From: Rubritalea tangerina
Lineage (GTDB): Bacteria > Verrucomicrobiota > Verrucomicrobiia > Verrucomicrobiales > Akkermansiaceae
Reading direction: 5' to 3'
Length of the DNA: 64,000 nucleotides
Assembly: GCF_042683245.1 (NCBI RefSeq)
Contig: NZ_JBHUJB010000022.1
Location: 1 to 64,000, forward strand
This document shows positions 18,032 to 27,270 of this stretch, one piece after another. Each line of letters begins with the position of its first letter. The first letter of the stretch is position 1. Both the position numbers and the translations under genes were made by a program. A model generated the notes under the pieces. It was given only the letters and a program-made list of their open reading frames with translations, did no database searches and was not told where the DNA came from.

Positions 18032-21000
18032 TTACCCAGCTACCTGGTTGAGTTCGTCGATCTTCTCAAAGATTCCATCTAGGACATTTGCGTTAGGGAA
18101 AACCGCATCAGGGCCTTCTGCGTGGATACTAGTGAAGGGCATTTCGTAGAGGGCCGCGGCAGATACCACCCCATTCGCTGTGAGTTGTGAGACGATAAGT
18201 TCTACGAAGCGAATTTGAGTGGAGCTAAAGCTTTGGCTGTCTAAATAAGATGAAAAGTGTTTGAGAGCAGCTTCTCGTGACATACCTACACAGCTCCGGA
18301 TGAAGAGAAGTAAGTTTGGAGCCTCATTGCGTACAAGCATTTCGTCGAGTAGCTGAGAGCCTGCTGTGTCGCCCAGTTGGACAAGCATATTCTGTAACTG
18401 CTCTACATCTTGAGGTGTGAGAGGTTTGCCTTCGCGGAGTTTCTTAATCTCGATACGGTCAAGGTTTTGTTGTAAAGAAGCTCTGACTTTCTTCTCGTAC
18501 TGTGCTCCGGTCATTACAGGGATGTCGATCACTGAATCTTCTCTCACAGTGAGGACTTCGTCTTCGAAGTTCGTATAGAGAGTGGCCTGCGCTGATTTGT
18601 CGATCAAGTAGACGATGTCTCGGAGCTTGAGGCGAACATCCTCTAGCATGTCGAGCGTGATGCCTTCCCAAAACTCCACCTCCTGCATCGCTTGGAGGAG
18701 TGCCAGCTGTTCTCTGACCGCTGGAATGTTGTTCTTCTCCTCTAGTTTACTGGCTATTTCAATCAGAACCTTACGCTTGCCCTCGAACCGTGAAGCTTGT
18801 ACCGTGATAAGGGCTAGCTGCATAGTGAGCATCGTTGCATCGAACTGCTTAGCCTCCAGTTTCTCCGCTTCTAGGGTGTCAGGAAGTTGAGCGATCTCAT
18901 CTGATAGGGTGAGTAGGTCAGCGCTTGGGAGTTTCTGCTGATTCCAGAAATCTTTCGACTGCAAGGGTTCTAGCAGCTCGCGTTTCAGGCGAACCTGAAA
19001 GTTATCCATGTGCATGGAGGTGACCTGTTGCTGCAGAGTATTTCGGATGTTCTGGAGTGTCTGACTCTGAGCGGCGTTCTCTGAATCTTGAGCAGCCTCT
19101 ATGAAAGCGACTCGATTACGGAAGAGCCGTGAACTCAGAGATTCGCCACTACCTGCGACTAGGCCTTCTGGACTTTCTCTAAAGAAGTCGAAATTGCCAC
19201 AGAAGTCGAATACTCTGAAGTCCTGTTTGTCATGACCATTGCCATAGAGGTTGGGACAGAGGCGGGTGCCACGTCCGATCATTTGCCAGAATTTGATCTT
19301 CGAGTATACAGGTTTGAAAAATACTAAATTACAGACTTCAGGAACATCGATTCCAGTTTCGAGCATGTCGACGGAGATAGCTATGTGTGGGTCTTTCTCT
19401 GCAATTGAGAAGTCATCGATCAGAGACTGCGGGTATTTGCTGTAGTTGTCTATGATTCGAGCGAAATGCCCTTTGAGGTCAGGATAGTGGTGATTGAATC
19501 TTTCTTCGATAAATTCGGCATGCTTATGGTTGCGGGCGAAGATGATGGTCTTAGCGAGGCGGTCGCCACCTTCTACCTTGTGGCCATTCTTCATTAGCTC
19601 CTGTAGCACCTTGTCAGCAGTGTCGATGTTAAAGAGCCACTTGTTTACGGCTGATGCGTTGACGTGGCTTGGCGTAGTGCTAGCCTCTCCATTCCCCCAG
19701 TCGAGTGATTCCCATTCCTCTTTTTCATCTTCATCGAGTTCGTCGTAGGTAATGCCTTCCCGAGGAAACTTCATGTCGATGATCTTAGCCTTCGGAGGAA
19801 CGAGGAAACCGTCACTCACGGCTTGTTCTAGCTCGTAGGCATCGGTAGGGACGCCTGGTTCGAGGTCGAAGAGTTCGTAAGTGTTCTTGTCTACTTCCTC
19901 ACGGGGCGTGGCAGTAAGTCCTACTAGCAGGCAATCAAAGTATTCGAAAATAGCTTGGTACTTCTTGTAGATCGAACGATGTGCTTCATCGATCACGATG
20001 AGGTCGAAATGGCCGGGTGAGAATCTTGCTTCACCACATTTGAGTGAGTCGATCAGCCCCATCATCGTCGGGTAAGTGCAGGTGTAGACGCGGCCCTGTT
20101 TATCTTTCTCAGTAACGAGGTTGACAGGGGTTGCCTCTGGGAGGTGAGTTTTGAAGGCTCCTGTAGCTTGATTGACGAGGGAAATGCGATCAGCGAGGAA
20201 GAGTACGTTCTTGGCCCAGTTACTGCGTTGTAGGAGGTCTACAAGGGCGATAGAAGTTCTCGTCTTTCCTGTACCTGTCGCCATCACTAAAAGTGACTTA
20301 CGTCGCTTGCTAGAGAGAACCTCTCCGATACTTACGATTGCTCGTTTTTGGTAGTAGCGGCCAGCTATCTCTTCGTTGATGTCATCGGTCCTGAGTTCCT
20401 TGAGAGAACCTCGTCGGTTGATTAGACGCTCCAGCTCATCGCGTTTGTAAAAACCTGAGACTTTACGAGGTGGGTAGGCTAAGTCGTCCCATAGCCAAGT
20501 AGAGTAGCCGTTCGTGTAGAAGATGAGTGGGCGTTGTCCGTGCATTAGCCCGAGACAGTCGGCGTAGAGTTTGGCCTGCTGCTGGCCCACCTTCGGATCT
20601 GTAGTCGTGCGCTTGGCTTCCACCACTGCGAGCGGTTTACCGTCTTGGCCCCAGAGCACGTAGTCTACGAAACCTACACCTTTGTTGTTCGGCATGCCTG
20701 TGACCTGATACTCGATGACATTTTCAGCTTCCAGGTCCCAGCCACTACGCTGGAGCTCAGCATCGATGATATACTTTCGCGTTTCAGCTTCGGAGTAATC
20801 GTGGCTATCAGGTACCGTTTCGTTGGCTTGCTTCGCTTCTGCGATCTGTAGTTTGAGAGCTTCTAATTCAGCATCCTTCTCAGCGATCTCGGCCTCTTTC
20901 TTAGCGAGGTCCTTGGCATGCTTATTGAGGGCAGCTTCTTGCTCCTTGAGCTTGGTCTTGTCAGCCGGATTTGCGGTCGACTTAGGGAAGGGGATCAGTT

Positions 21001-21424
21001 TGGTGTCGAATGTGATTCCATGAAGCTTTGCTGCTCCTAGGCGAGTGTAGGTGCGTGCAACCCAGTACAGGATGTGATGCAGCTCGCTGACCATCTGCTG
21101 CGCCGTAATTTGATAGACTGGCTTGTTGCCATGTACTGCTTGGTTACCAGTCTTTTGTAGTAGTCTTGCTTTCTGAAAGACTGTCTCTGGTAGGAGGTTC
21201 TGAAAGCTTGGCTCATGGAGCAGTGACCCCAGGGTGTTGTCATACGGTTGGCTCAGCGAGTTATCCACTTTGTATAACCAGTGGACTACGATCTCAAGTG
21301 CTCGTCGGCAGTGAAAGCATGCTCCATGTGGATCTGGATATACTGCACGCTCGGCCAGCATCGCTGCCTTAGCGAAGTCGGGAAATTCAGATTTAAGGAA
21401 GTCGAAATTAGAAGGCTGTGACAT
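18032..21424 (-). CDS. hsdR: Type I restriction enzyme R subunit (HsdR)
   Basis: 1130 residues; the motor and nuclease subunit of a type I restriction-modification complex that translocates and cuts unmodified DNA. A DUF4145 domain (about 15-130) leads into an alanine/lysine/glutamate coiled coil (155-210). A PD-(D/E)xK nuclease core follows at about 235-275, with the acidic residue in GFVDYVLWG and VVEAKRT. Helicase motifs are intact: ATGTGKTRTS (Walker A), VIDEAHRS, GLTATP and MIGRGTRL. An EcoEI R C-terminal domain ends the protein. It is on the same strand as hsdM and hsdS but is separated from them by five genes, an unusual spacing for this operon type. Confidence 0.93.
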   Translation of the reverse strand: MSQPSNFDFLKSEFPDFAKAAMLAERAVYPDPHGACFHCRRALEIVVHWLYKVDNSLSQPYDNTLGSLLHEPSFQNLLPETVFQKARLLQKTGNQAVHGNKPVYQITAQQMVSELHHILYWVARTYTRLGAAKLHGITFDTKLIPFPKSTANPADKTKLKEQEAALNKHAKDLAKKEAEIAEKDAELEALKLQIAEAKQANETVPDSHDYSEAETRKYIIDAELQRSGWDLEAENVIEYQVTGMPNNKGVGFVDYVLWGQDGKPLAVVEAKRTTTDPKVGQQQAKLYADCLGLMHGQRPLIFYTNGYSTWLWDDLAYPPRKVSGFYKRDELERLINRRGSLKELRTDDINEEIAGRYYQKRAIVSIGEVLSSKRRKSLLVMATGTGKTRTSIALVDLLQRSNWAKNVLFLADRISLVNQATGAFKTHLPEATPVNLVTEKDKQGRVYTCTYPTMMGLIDSLKCGEARFSPGHFDLIVIDEAHRSIYKKYQAIFEYFDCLLVGLTATPREEVDKNTYELFDLEPGVPTDAYELEQAVSDGFLVPPKAKIIDMKFPREGITYDELDEDEKEEWESLDWGNGEASTTPSHVNASAVNKWLFNIDTADKVLQELMKNGHKVEGGDRLAKTIIFARNHKHAEFIEERFNHHYPDLKGHFARIIDNYSKYPQSLIDDFSIAEKDPHIAISVDMLETGIDVPEVCNLVFFKPVYSKIKFWQMIGRGTRLCPNLYGNGHDKQDFRVFDFCGNFDFFRESPEGLVAGSGESLSSRLFRNRVAFIEAAQDSENAAQSQTLQNIRNTLQQQVTSMHMDNFQVRLKRELLEPLQSKDFWNQQKLPSADLLTLSDEIAQLPDTLEAEKLEAKQFDATMLTMQLALITVQASRFEGKRKVLIEIASKLEEKNNIPAVREQLALLQAMQEVEFWEGITLDMLEDVRLKLRDIVYLIDKSAQATLYTNFEDEVLTVREDSVIDIPVMTGAQYEKKVRASLQQNLDRIEIKKLREGKPLTPQDVEQLQNMLVQLGDTAGSQLLDEMLVRNEAPNLLLFIRSCVGMSREAALKHFSSYLDSQSFSSTQIRFVELIVSQLTANGVVSAAALYEMPFTSIHAEGPDAVFPNANVLDGIFEKIDELNQVAG

Positions 21425-21507
21425 ACGAGGGAGGTGAAAGCTAACAGAAGTTAAATTATCAGATGCGTCTATTGCGAGAGGAACATATGATATGAGAGTC
21501 GTGTAGG

Positions 21508-22833
21508 TTAGAGGCTACTTAGTTTGTCACGCAGATCGGGTGCTGGGTAGTAGTAGTAAGTTTTGCCATGCTTACGTGATATAAGGAGCTTGAGTTTCTC
21601 AAGGTTCATCAGATCACTGCGCGCCGTGCCGTAGGAGATACGGTGGCTCATTTGGTGGCTCTGGGCTGTGAATCGGCTATTGGGCTCTCTTGAGGCTTTG
21701 TTAATGATAGTTTCCTGTCTGTGGTTGAGCGGTGTAGAGAGGTTGAGTAGAGAGGTGCGCACTTGGTCGACTTCCTTTGATTTCTTATCGATGAAGGAAT
21801 GGAGGTTTTGGATACTTTTCTGGATGACTTCTAACTGGTAATGGATGAAGTAGTTGAGGTCGTTGTCGTCGGTTTCAGTGAGTAGGTACGAGCGTGCATA
21901 CTTGACTGGAGCATTCACGAGGATTTCTGAGATGGAGAGAAACTCGAAGAGCCAGAAGCCTTGACGTAGCATAGACCAGTAAAATAGGGCACGTGCAGTT
22001 CTGCCGTTGCCATCTACGAATGGGTGATCGTAGGCCAAGCAGAAGTGCAGGATGATGGCACGGATGACAGGGTGTACGAAAGGATCTGAATTAGTATCGT
22101 TGGCGAACGCACAGAGTTTGTCGAGTCGCTGCTCAAGCTCAGATGCGGACGGTGGCGAGTGTAGCACTTCATAGTCGCGTTCATCCACGATTTCGACATT
22201 TTCACCTTCTAGGCGGAGGCGGCCAGAAGCATCTTCTTTATCAAGAGTGCCTTCGGTGATCACCTTATGGATTTCAAAGATGAGCGCAGGTGTGAGTTCA
22301 TGATCCTTCCACTCCGCGAGACGTTGCATCGTGCGGTAGTTGTTCATGATCATTTTTTCGCCTTTGTCATTAGGCTCGCGCTCCGAGCGTATCATTTCTT
22401 TGGCTACCTCACGCGTCACTACGGCACCTTCAAGCTGACTGGACGTAATAGCTTCCCTAATCAATGAACTGACATAGTAGTAATTTTTTGTCGCCTCGTT
22501 AGTGACAGGCTCAGGTGTGCCAATCATGCCTCCAGCGCCGAGGTCTATTTTGTGCAGAGCTGGGCTCATGAGTTCTGTCTGAAAGAAGGTAAATGGGCGA
22601 CCTTGGGTATCCAAGAGGGGAATAGGGATTGCTTGGCCTGTACGCCGGATTTTGAGTGCGAACCACCACTCTCCGGTGCTTAGACCGTCAGGAGCCGTGT
22701 GAAAGCGCAGCTTGTCCCAATGGTGATATTTTGAGTCGTGAGAGCTTACAGCGCCAACAGCTGCCAACATGCGTTCCATCGAGATCTCCTTCTGAAGGTC
22801 GGCGAAGGTGGGTGGTGATTTGGGGAGCTTCAT
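21508..22833 (-). CDS. Fic family protein (AMP-transferase type)
   Basis: About 441 residues from the ATG giving MKLPKSPPTFADL; an upstream TTG start is less likely. The catalytic motif HPFVDGNGRTAR is complete, including the base histidine and both Gly/Arg phosphate contacts. Upstream, TSSQLEGAVVTREVA carries the [S/T]xxxE[G/N]-type inhibitory helix, so it belongs to the class in which the same chain restrains the active site. A Fic-N domain precedes it (about 50-130) and a winged-helix-like C-terminus (about 380-440, SHRISYGTARSDLMNLEKL) follows. Fic enzymes AMPylate target proteins. The gene sits between the orphan 375-aa gene and hsdR; a toxin or regulatory role in the island is inference. 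Confidence 0.88.
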   Translation of the reverse strand: MKLPKSPPTFADLQKEISMERMLAAVGAVSSHDSKYHHWDKLRFHTAPDGLSTGEWWFALKIRRTGQAIPIPLLDTQGRPFTFFQTELMSPALHKIDLGAGGMIGTPEPVTNEATKNYYYVSSLIREAITSSQLEGAVVTREVAKEMIRSEREPNDKGEKMIMNNYRTMQRLAEWKDHELTPALIFEIHKVITEGTLDKEDASGRLRLEGENVEIVDERDYEVLHSPPSASELEQRLDKLCAFANDTNSDPFVHPVIRAIILHFCLAYDHPFVDGNGRTARALFYWSMLRQGFWLFEFLSISEILVNAPVKYARSYLLTETDDNDLNYFIHYQLEVIQKSIQNLHSFIDKKSKEVDQVRTSLLNLSTPLNHRQETIINKASREPNSRFTAQSHQMSHRISYGTARSDLMNLEKLKLLISRKHGKTYYYYPAPDLRDKLSSL

Positions 22834-22945
22834 TAGGATAGATTCATTTCGTATCAATTTGTGATAAATTAATATGAAAGTGATATGAGCCTGTCAATGG
22901 GCTTGACCACATGAATACATAGAGCGCTTAGAGATAGTCGAAGCC

Positions 22946-24073
22946 TCAGACCGCATTTTCTAAGTGTCTTTTGTGTTGGGTTTCCCAGACTTGGGGGACG
23001 CTGCGGAGGCCGTCTAGGAAGTCGTCCCATTCCTTTCGGATGTTGGTGCTGCCGCTGATCTCCTTGGCTTTGTGAGTAGTCTCATTGATGACCTTTTCCC
23101 ATGAGACAAGTTCGTCTGCTAGAGTGTGGTGCATGAAGGTATCTATCCTGCCAGTGTAGGCCGATAGGGTCATTTGCAGCATGAGGCTGAAGTGCATCCA
23201 CTGGATTGCCTCCAGAGCGGATTCGGCTTCTGTGACCTTCTCACTGAGTGATTTCTTGAGGCTAGCTTCACGAGTGCCCGGGAGCCATTTTTTGAAGAAG
23301 CTAGGGTTGGCCTTATCTATCTGCTTGAGCTTGTAGAGATACTTCTCTCGCCATTGGGCTCGTAGCTCCATGAGGTCACGCGTGATCGTGCTGATCTCCA
23401 TACGATCGAAATCGCTTAGCTTACCATTGCTCGCAGTAATGATCTCTTTGCTATGGCGGTACATGGATTCCAGGCGGGAGCGGAGTTCTGACTCATGGTT
23501 ATGCAGTAGCTCGGCGACGCCCGCCTCGATCTTACGAAGTTTTTTCATCTGGTCAGCACCGCTGATCATATGTGCCGCTTCCACTACGATGAGAGCGACT
23601 GCTGCACCCGCTTTGGCAGCTTTAGCTCCTTTGCCGACAACGCGTGCAGTTTCTACAGTTCTGCGTGTCTTGCTATCTACAAGGGTCGGGAGCTGCCTGC
23701 CTAACTTGTCCTTCATGAGTTCGAGTCCCTTGGGTATGCCGTCCTTGAAAACGACCTCCACACCACGTTTGCCCATGACAAAGTTTGCGGAAGCTATGGC
23801 GTTTTTAGCCGTACCCTTTGCTGCGAGGTTGAGTTGGTCGCGGATGTCGTCTTCGCTACTTCTCTGAATATGTTCAGCGAAGAGGGAAGGGCTTGCCGCT
23901 TGGTCAAAGGGTAATTCTAGCAGAGAGGTGGCTTGAGCGCACTCATGTAGCTGACTCTCTACAGACAAAGTCAAGGAACCTGAATCTACTACAGTGGGTG
24001 TAGTAGGCGTACAGACGATTGTGTGCCGAGCCTTTGGCTTAGGGCGAGAGAAGAGGGAATGGAGGAATTTCAT
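22946..24073 (-). CDS. Orphan helical protein of the defence island
   Basis: 375 residues, not recognised. The N-terminal 60 residues are Thr/Pro/Ser-rich and likely disordered. At about 160-190 a Gly/Ala-rich hydrophobic segment (GKGAKAAKAGAAVALIVVEA) could insert in or lie on a membrane. Before it is KGTAKNAIASANFVMGKRG, and the remaining 180 residues are charged amphipathic helices with several coiled-coil heptads. No catalytic motif is visible. Such a helical protein with a glycine-zipper-like hydrophobic stretch next to kinase, Fic and reverse-transcriptase genes could be a membrane effector, but that is inference from context. Expression signals are weak; the upstream DUF3037 gene ends about 97 bases before it. 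Confidence 0.7.
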   Translation of the reverse strand: MKFLHSLFSRPKPKARHTIVCTPTTPTVVDSGSLTLSVESQLHECAQATSLLELPFDQAASPSLFAEHIQRSSEDDIRDQLNLAAKGTAKNAIASANFVMGKRGVEVVFKDGIPKGLELMKDKLGRQLPTLVDSKTRRTVETARVVGKGAKAAKAGAAVALIVVEAAHMISGADQMKKLRKIEAGVAELLHNHESELRSRLESMYRHSKEIITASNGKLSDFDRMEISTITRDLMELRAQWREKYLYKLKQIDKANPSFFKKWLPGTREASLKKSLSEKVTEAESALEAIQWMHFSLMLQMTLSAYTGRIDTFMHHTLADELVSWEKVINETTHKAKEISGSTNIRKEWDDFLDGLRSVPQVWETQHKRHLENAV

Positions 24074-24169
24074 AAAGCATGCTGAATACGACCAATAAAA
24101 AAGCTAAGAGAAGTTAGATAACCTTACTAGCTCTTGGCGAGTCCAGAATACGGATGAGGTAAATTTATC

Positions 24170-25066
24170 TCAGTAGGCTTGTGGCTGAGTAAATAGAGGT
24201 GCGTTTTCGGTGGCTTCAATTTGCACGTAGTGTTGGAGGTGAGCTATATTGTTCTGCTCGATCACCTCAACACCAGCTTGTTTGAGATCCTCGATCACTA
24301 GATCAGCATGCTTTTGTCTGATGTCATCACTTTCAACAGGCCTCTGTACCGGGAAGATGAGTAGCTCTGGAGCAAGGTTGAAGTGTTTTAGTCTACGTAC
24401 TTTTTGAAGCCATACGTCTCCGTGGTCTAGAATCTTAGTGGCGCTGTCTTGACCAAGGAAGAGAGGCTTGATCGCCCGCTCGACGCGTTCTGCACCTTGC
24501 GGTGTGTAGGTGAATGGGAAGGTGGTGTGGTAGTCTTCCTGACCGACACGGCCAGCTTTCCATGCTCCTGCTACATTCCATTCTTTGAGAAGACTGCTGA
24601 CGTGGTTCGTGAACTTAGTCTCCTCAGGGTAGATGCTGTCTAGGTCGATTCGTAGAACCATCTTTGTGAATGCTTCATCTAGCCAAGCATTGATGTCTTT
24701 ACTTAGAATTGTGCCTCGTTCCTTGTGACGGATCATCCCTTCACGTGGTTGCACGATTGCTTTGAAAATATCGGCACCATCTACTTTAGTGAGCTCCCTG
24801 AACTCTTCAGTGTGGTCACCCTTGTTCACCATGTCTGCAAGACGAAGCCACTCTTCATGAACGCTCTTGAGAGTCCGAGTGAAAAGTTTCCGTTCTAATT
24901 CCGGAAAAAAACCACTGAGTCGCTTCGTTTTTCTGGGCTCTTGTAGACGGTAATGGATTGTACGAGCTTGAGCATCGATAGCGAAAACACCTACAATACA
25001 GAACTCACCATGCTCAGGGTAGGGCATGAGTTCGATAGTACCTGTATTGTATGCTTTTATGTTCAT
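24170..25066 (-). CDS. DUF3037-like partner of the HipA-type kinase
   Basis: 298 residues from the ATG at 25066 (MNIKAYNTGTIELMPYPE). Its ATG overlaps the TGA of the upstream kinase gene as ATGA, so it is translationally coupled and the longer TTG start is unlikely. The N-terminus GEFCIVGVFAIDAQ matches the opening strand of DUF3037 proteins, which are commonly encoded beside HipA-like kinase genes. The rest is alpha-helical with no clear catalytic residues. It could be the kinase's substrate, antitoxin or adaptor; the sequence does not decide. Confidence 0.65.
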   Translation of the reverse strand: MNIKAYNTGTIELMPYPEHGEFCIVGVFAIDAQARTIHYRLQEPRKTKRLSGFFPELERKLFTRTLKSVHEEWLRLADMVNKGDHTEEFRELTKVDGADIFKAIVQPREGMIRHKERGTILSKDINAWLDEAFTKMVLRIDLDSIYPEETKFTNHVSSLLKEWNVAGAWKAGRVGQEDYHTTFPFTYTPQGAERVERAIKPLFLGQDSATKILDHGDVWLQKVRRLKHFNLAPELLIFPVQRPVESDDIRQKHADLVIEDLKQAGVEVIEQNNIAHLQHYVQIEATENAPLFTQPQAY

Positions 25067-25815
25067 GGCATAAATGGACTCCAAAACGTATCAGGGTCGG
25101 TAAATGCGACTTCGAGTATCTCTCTGTATTGGTTGAGTGTGTAACTCGCTTCTTCAAGATTGTCGAGATCAGTATACAACCATTCTTCCGGAATTTCTTG
25201 CCAAATTTCCTCCAGAGCATCACATGCTGCATGTGCCTTCATCAGCCAAGCGCTGCGTTTAGCTGCGACCATCCAGACTTCCTTCACTCTCAGCCCAATA
25301 TGTAGGCAAGTGTCAGCTTCGAAGGAATAGGCAGGGTCAAAGGCATTGTCATGATCGATCAGACGAAAATGGTCGCGCAGATAATGGACGAGTGTGTTTG
25401 GATTGCCTGCTGCCGGTCCCATTTTTCGGTCCCCATTACGAATCCAGTAATCGAAAAGAAAGACTTCAGCGAGTTGCATCGGGTCAAGATGTGTAAGGTC
25501 GGTAGCTTGAAGGTCACGATAGTCAGAGCCAAGGTAGAATGAACCGAATCCAAAGCCTGCTTTAAGATCATACCATTCTGGGTTGCGCGTAGCTTCGACG
25601 AGAATCTGTGGTATCTCGACAATAGTGATATCAGCACATGGTAGGTCCATTAGCTGAGCGAGACGGCCGCCAATCCATTCTGCTATGAGAGACGTGGGCA
25701 GAACTCCAAAGGGTTTCACATAGATCTCTCTACCATGTTCAGTTTTACAAAAGAATGGATTCACAGATACACCAGTATCTGCTCTTCCTAAAACTTCTGT
25801 GATTATTTCTGCCAT
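25063..25815 (-). CDS. HipA-like kinase-domain protein (HipA_2 type)
   Basis: 250 residues, shorter than classical HipA (about 440), and lacking its N-terminal domain. Kinase-like elements: EIYVKPFG with the likely ATP-binding lysine, a helix SLIAEWIGGRLAQLM, the catalytic loop DYWIRNGDRKMG followed by NPNTLV, and the metal-binding IDHDNAF in place of DFG. These correspond to the HipA order GDR-N and D-x-D. The ATGA overlap with the DUF3037 gene indicates one functional unit. A perfect 9-bp inverted repeat lies 20-45 bases ahead of its start and could be an operator. HipA-type kinases act as toxins in persistence or phage defence; which applies here is inference. Confidence 0.75.
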   Translation of the reverse strand: MAEIITEVLGRADTGVSVNPFFCKTEHGREIYVKPFGVLPTSLIAEWIGGRLAQLMDLPCADITIVEIPQILVEATRNPEWYDLKAGFGFGSFYLGSDYRDLQATDLTHLDPMQLAEVFLFDYWIRNGDRKMGPAAGNPNTLVHYLRDHFRLIDHDNAFDPAYSFEADTCLHIGLRVKEVWMVAAKRSAWLMKAHAACDALEEIWQEIPEEWLYTDLDNLEEASYTLNQYREILEVAFTDPDTFWSPFMP

Positions 25816-25834
25816 CCTTTGTTAGATTGGTGTT

Positions 25835-25860
25835 AGTTTTATGATGGTCAACATAAAACT
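25835..25860. promoter_or_regulatory. Inverted repeat before the HipA-like kinase gene
   Basis: AGTTTTATG (25835-25843) and CATAAAACT (25852-25860) are a perfect 9-bp inverted repeat with an 8-base spacer. It lies between the reverse-transcriptase stop and the kinase start. No T tract follows, so an operator is more likely than a terminator. Confidence 0.45.
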
Positions 25861-25905
25861 CAGCTGCGGTTAAGCTTTGATGGTGCGATAGTTATCTTGT
25901 TTGAG

Positions 25906-27270
25906 CTATATCTGCCGTCCAGAGCGATAAGGTAACGGCTTCTGACTTTCCTTTCGGATGGCTTTTACGTGTCCTTTTATTTGTCGCTTAATCTCTGGGG
26001 CATTCATTCGCTTTGCTGCGTCGAGAGCGTAGGTGATGAAGTTTGTTCTCCCGTGTGCTTTATCTTTACGGTTTTTAAAACGCCTGCGAATAAGATAAGA
26101 GTACTGAATCTGAACCTTGCGAGTCTTAAGGGGGCTGGGTCGGAGTCCCTTACTGAGTTCAATCTTGTTATGCTTAAGTTGATGTAGCTTAGCTAGTCGT
26201 ACACCTCTGCGCATCTTGCTGTAGTAGCGCGACAATGAGGAGGCGCGGATGAGTTTTTTTTGACCATCGAAGGTGAAGCCTAAATACTGGAGGGCTTTAC
26301 CATGCGTGGCTGCTAGACTTGGATCAGAAGGGTATTCGACAACGCATACTTTGTCTGGATGAATCTCTAAGTTGAGCCTTTGAATCTCGTCACGGGCGCA
26401 TTCGTGAACATCATGTCGATGGTTAGGGGGGACAACGAAGATGATGTCGTCACAGTATCTTCGATACAGTCCGTTGATATCTTTAGCCTTCGCCAGCATA
26501 GTGGTATCAAACTCCAACATGTAGATATTGGAAAGAATGGCACTGATAGGTGTACCTTGAGGGATGCCACGACGGTTGTGGTGTTCAGGGTTAGGCTTTA
26601 TGAATCCCTCTCCGCGTATGACCTCTCTAAACTTTTGTGAGGAGCAGACTCGGCGACGGTTGATGTGCTTCGGCATCGGGTTATGAACGCTTATCTCAAA
26701 ACGTTCGTAGACGTCCTTACGTTCCACATAGCAGAAGGATGTTAGGCTTTTGTAGATGGCATAGTGATCACTGGGTAAGCGCTCTACTTCGAGTAATTGC
26801 TTCCACTGTTCGAGGAGAACTGTGTGGTCTAAGTGATCGAAAAACTTTCTCACATCAAGACCGATGGCAATACATGGGCGGTTCGCCTGAATGTAGCGGA
26901 ACACTTCATCTGCAAAGGCTATATTGTTCATCTGCCTTCCGGGTAAGCTCCTGAAAGCTGTAACAGCATTAGTTAAGTTTCGGATCTCGAGTTCAGCTTC
27001 ATAGAGCTCACTCAGCTGGTGTGCGTAGTAGGAGTAGATAGCAGCATCGCTGTGAGCACAGACTTTGATCGGGCGATCTTTGTCCTCCCTGAGAAATTCA
27101 CCATTTTCACCCTTTGAAATACGAGGGGTAGTAATCGTGTAACCAATGAGAGGATAGAAGGCGTGTTGTGTCACGCGCTCAGTTGAGGTAGCTAGTGCTA
27201 ACGCATTCTCTTCAGAGAGAGGACTATCAAAATGCAGATAACCTCTCTTCTTGTATCGAAAGCTAGACAC
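25906..27270 (-). CDS. DRT2-like antiviral reverse transcriptase
   Basis: About 454 residues. The active site is complete. Using the numbering of the longest frame, motif A is GLDVRKFFDHLDH (147-159, catalytic D149), motif B is RGIPQGTPISAILSNIYM (244-261), and motif C is YCDD (282-285). The N-terminal RGYLHFD and the DRPIKVCAHSDAAIYSYYAH block fit the DRT2 (UG2) antiviral class as I remember it; the YCDD is also as in DRT2 rather than the YADD of group II introns. No maturase or endonuclease domain follows. A strong GGGAGG five bases before GTG at 27270 favours that start; ATG at 27291 is the alternative. DRT2 enzymes copy an upstream RNA into concatemeric cDNA during phage infection; here the upstream gap is structured. 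Confidence 0.8.
   Translation of the reverse strand: MSSFRYKKRGYLHFDSPLSEENALALATSTERVTQHAFYPLIGYTITTPRISKGENGEFLREDKDRPIKVCAHSDAAIYSYYAHQLSELYEAELEIRNLTNAVTAFRSLPGRQMNNIAFADEVFRYIQANRPCIAIGLDVRKFFDHLDHTVLLEQWKQLLEVERLPSDHYAIYKSLTSFCYVERKDVYERFEISVHNPMPKHINRRRVCSSQKFREVIRGEGFIKPNPEHHNRRGIPQGTPISAILSNIYMLEFDTTMLAKAKDINGLYRRYCDDIIFVVPPNHRHDVHECARDEIQRLNLEIHPDKVCVVEYPSDPSLAATHGKALQYLGFTFDGQKKLIRASSLSRYYSKMRRGVRLAKLHQLKHNKIELSKGLRPSPLKTRKVQIQYSYLIRRRFKNRKDKAHGRTNFITYALDAAKRMNAPEIKRQIKGHVKAIRKESQKPLPYRSGRQI

Noticed and set aside
25906..27270. Group II intron or retron origin of the RT
   Set aside because: No maturase or endonuclease domain, no intron RNA ends, and no retron-type msr/msd layout with a short RT; the YCDD and N-terminal motifs fit the DRT2 class better.
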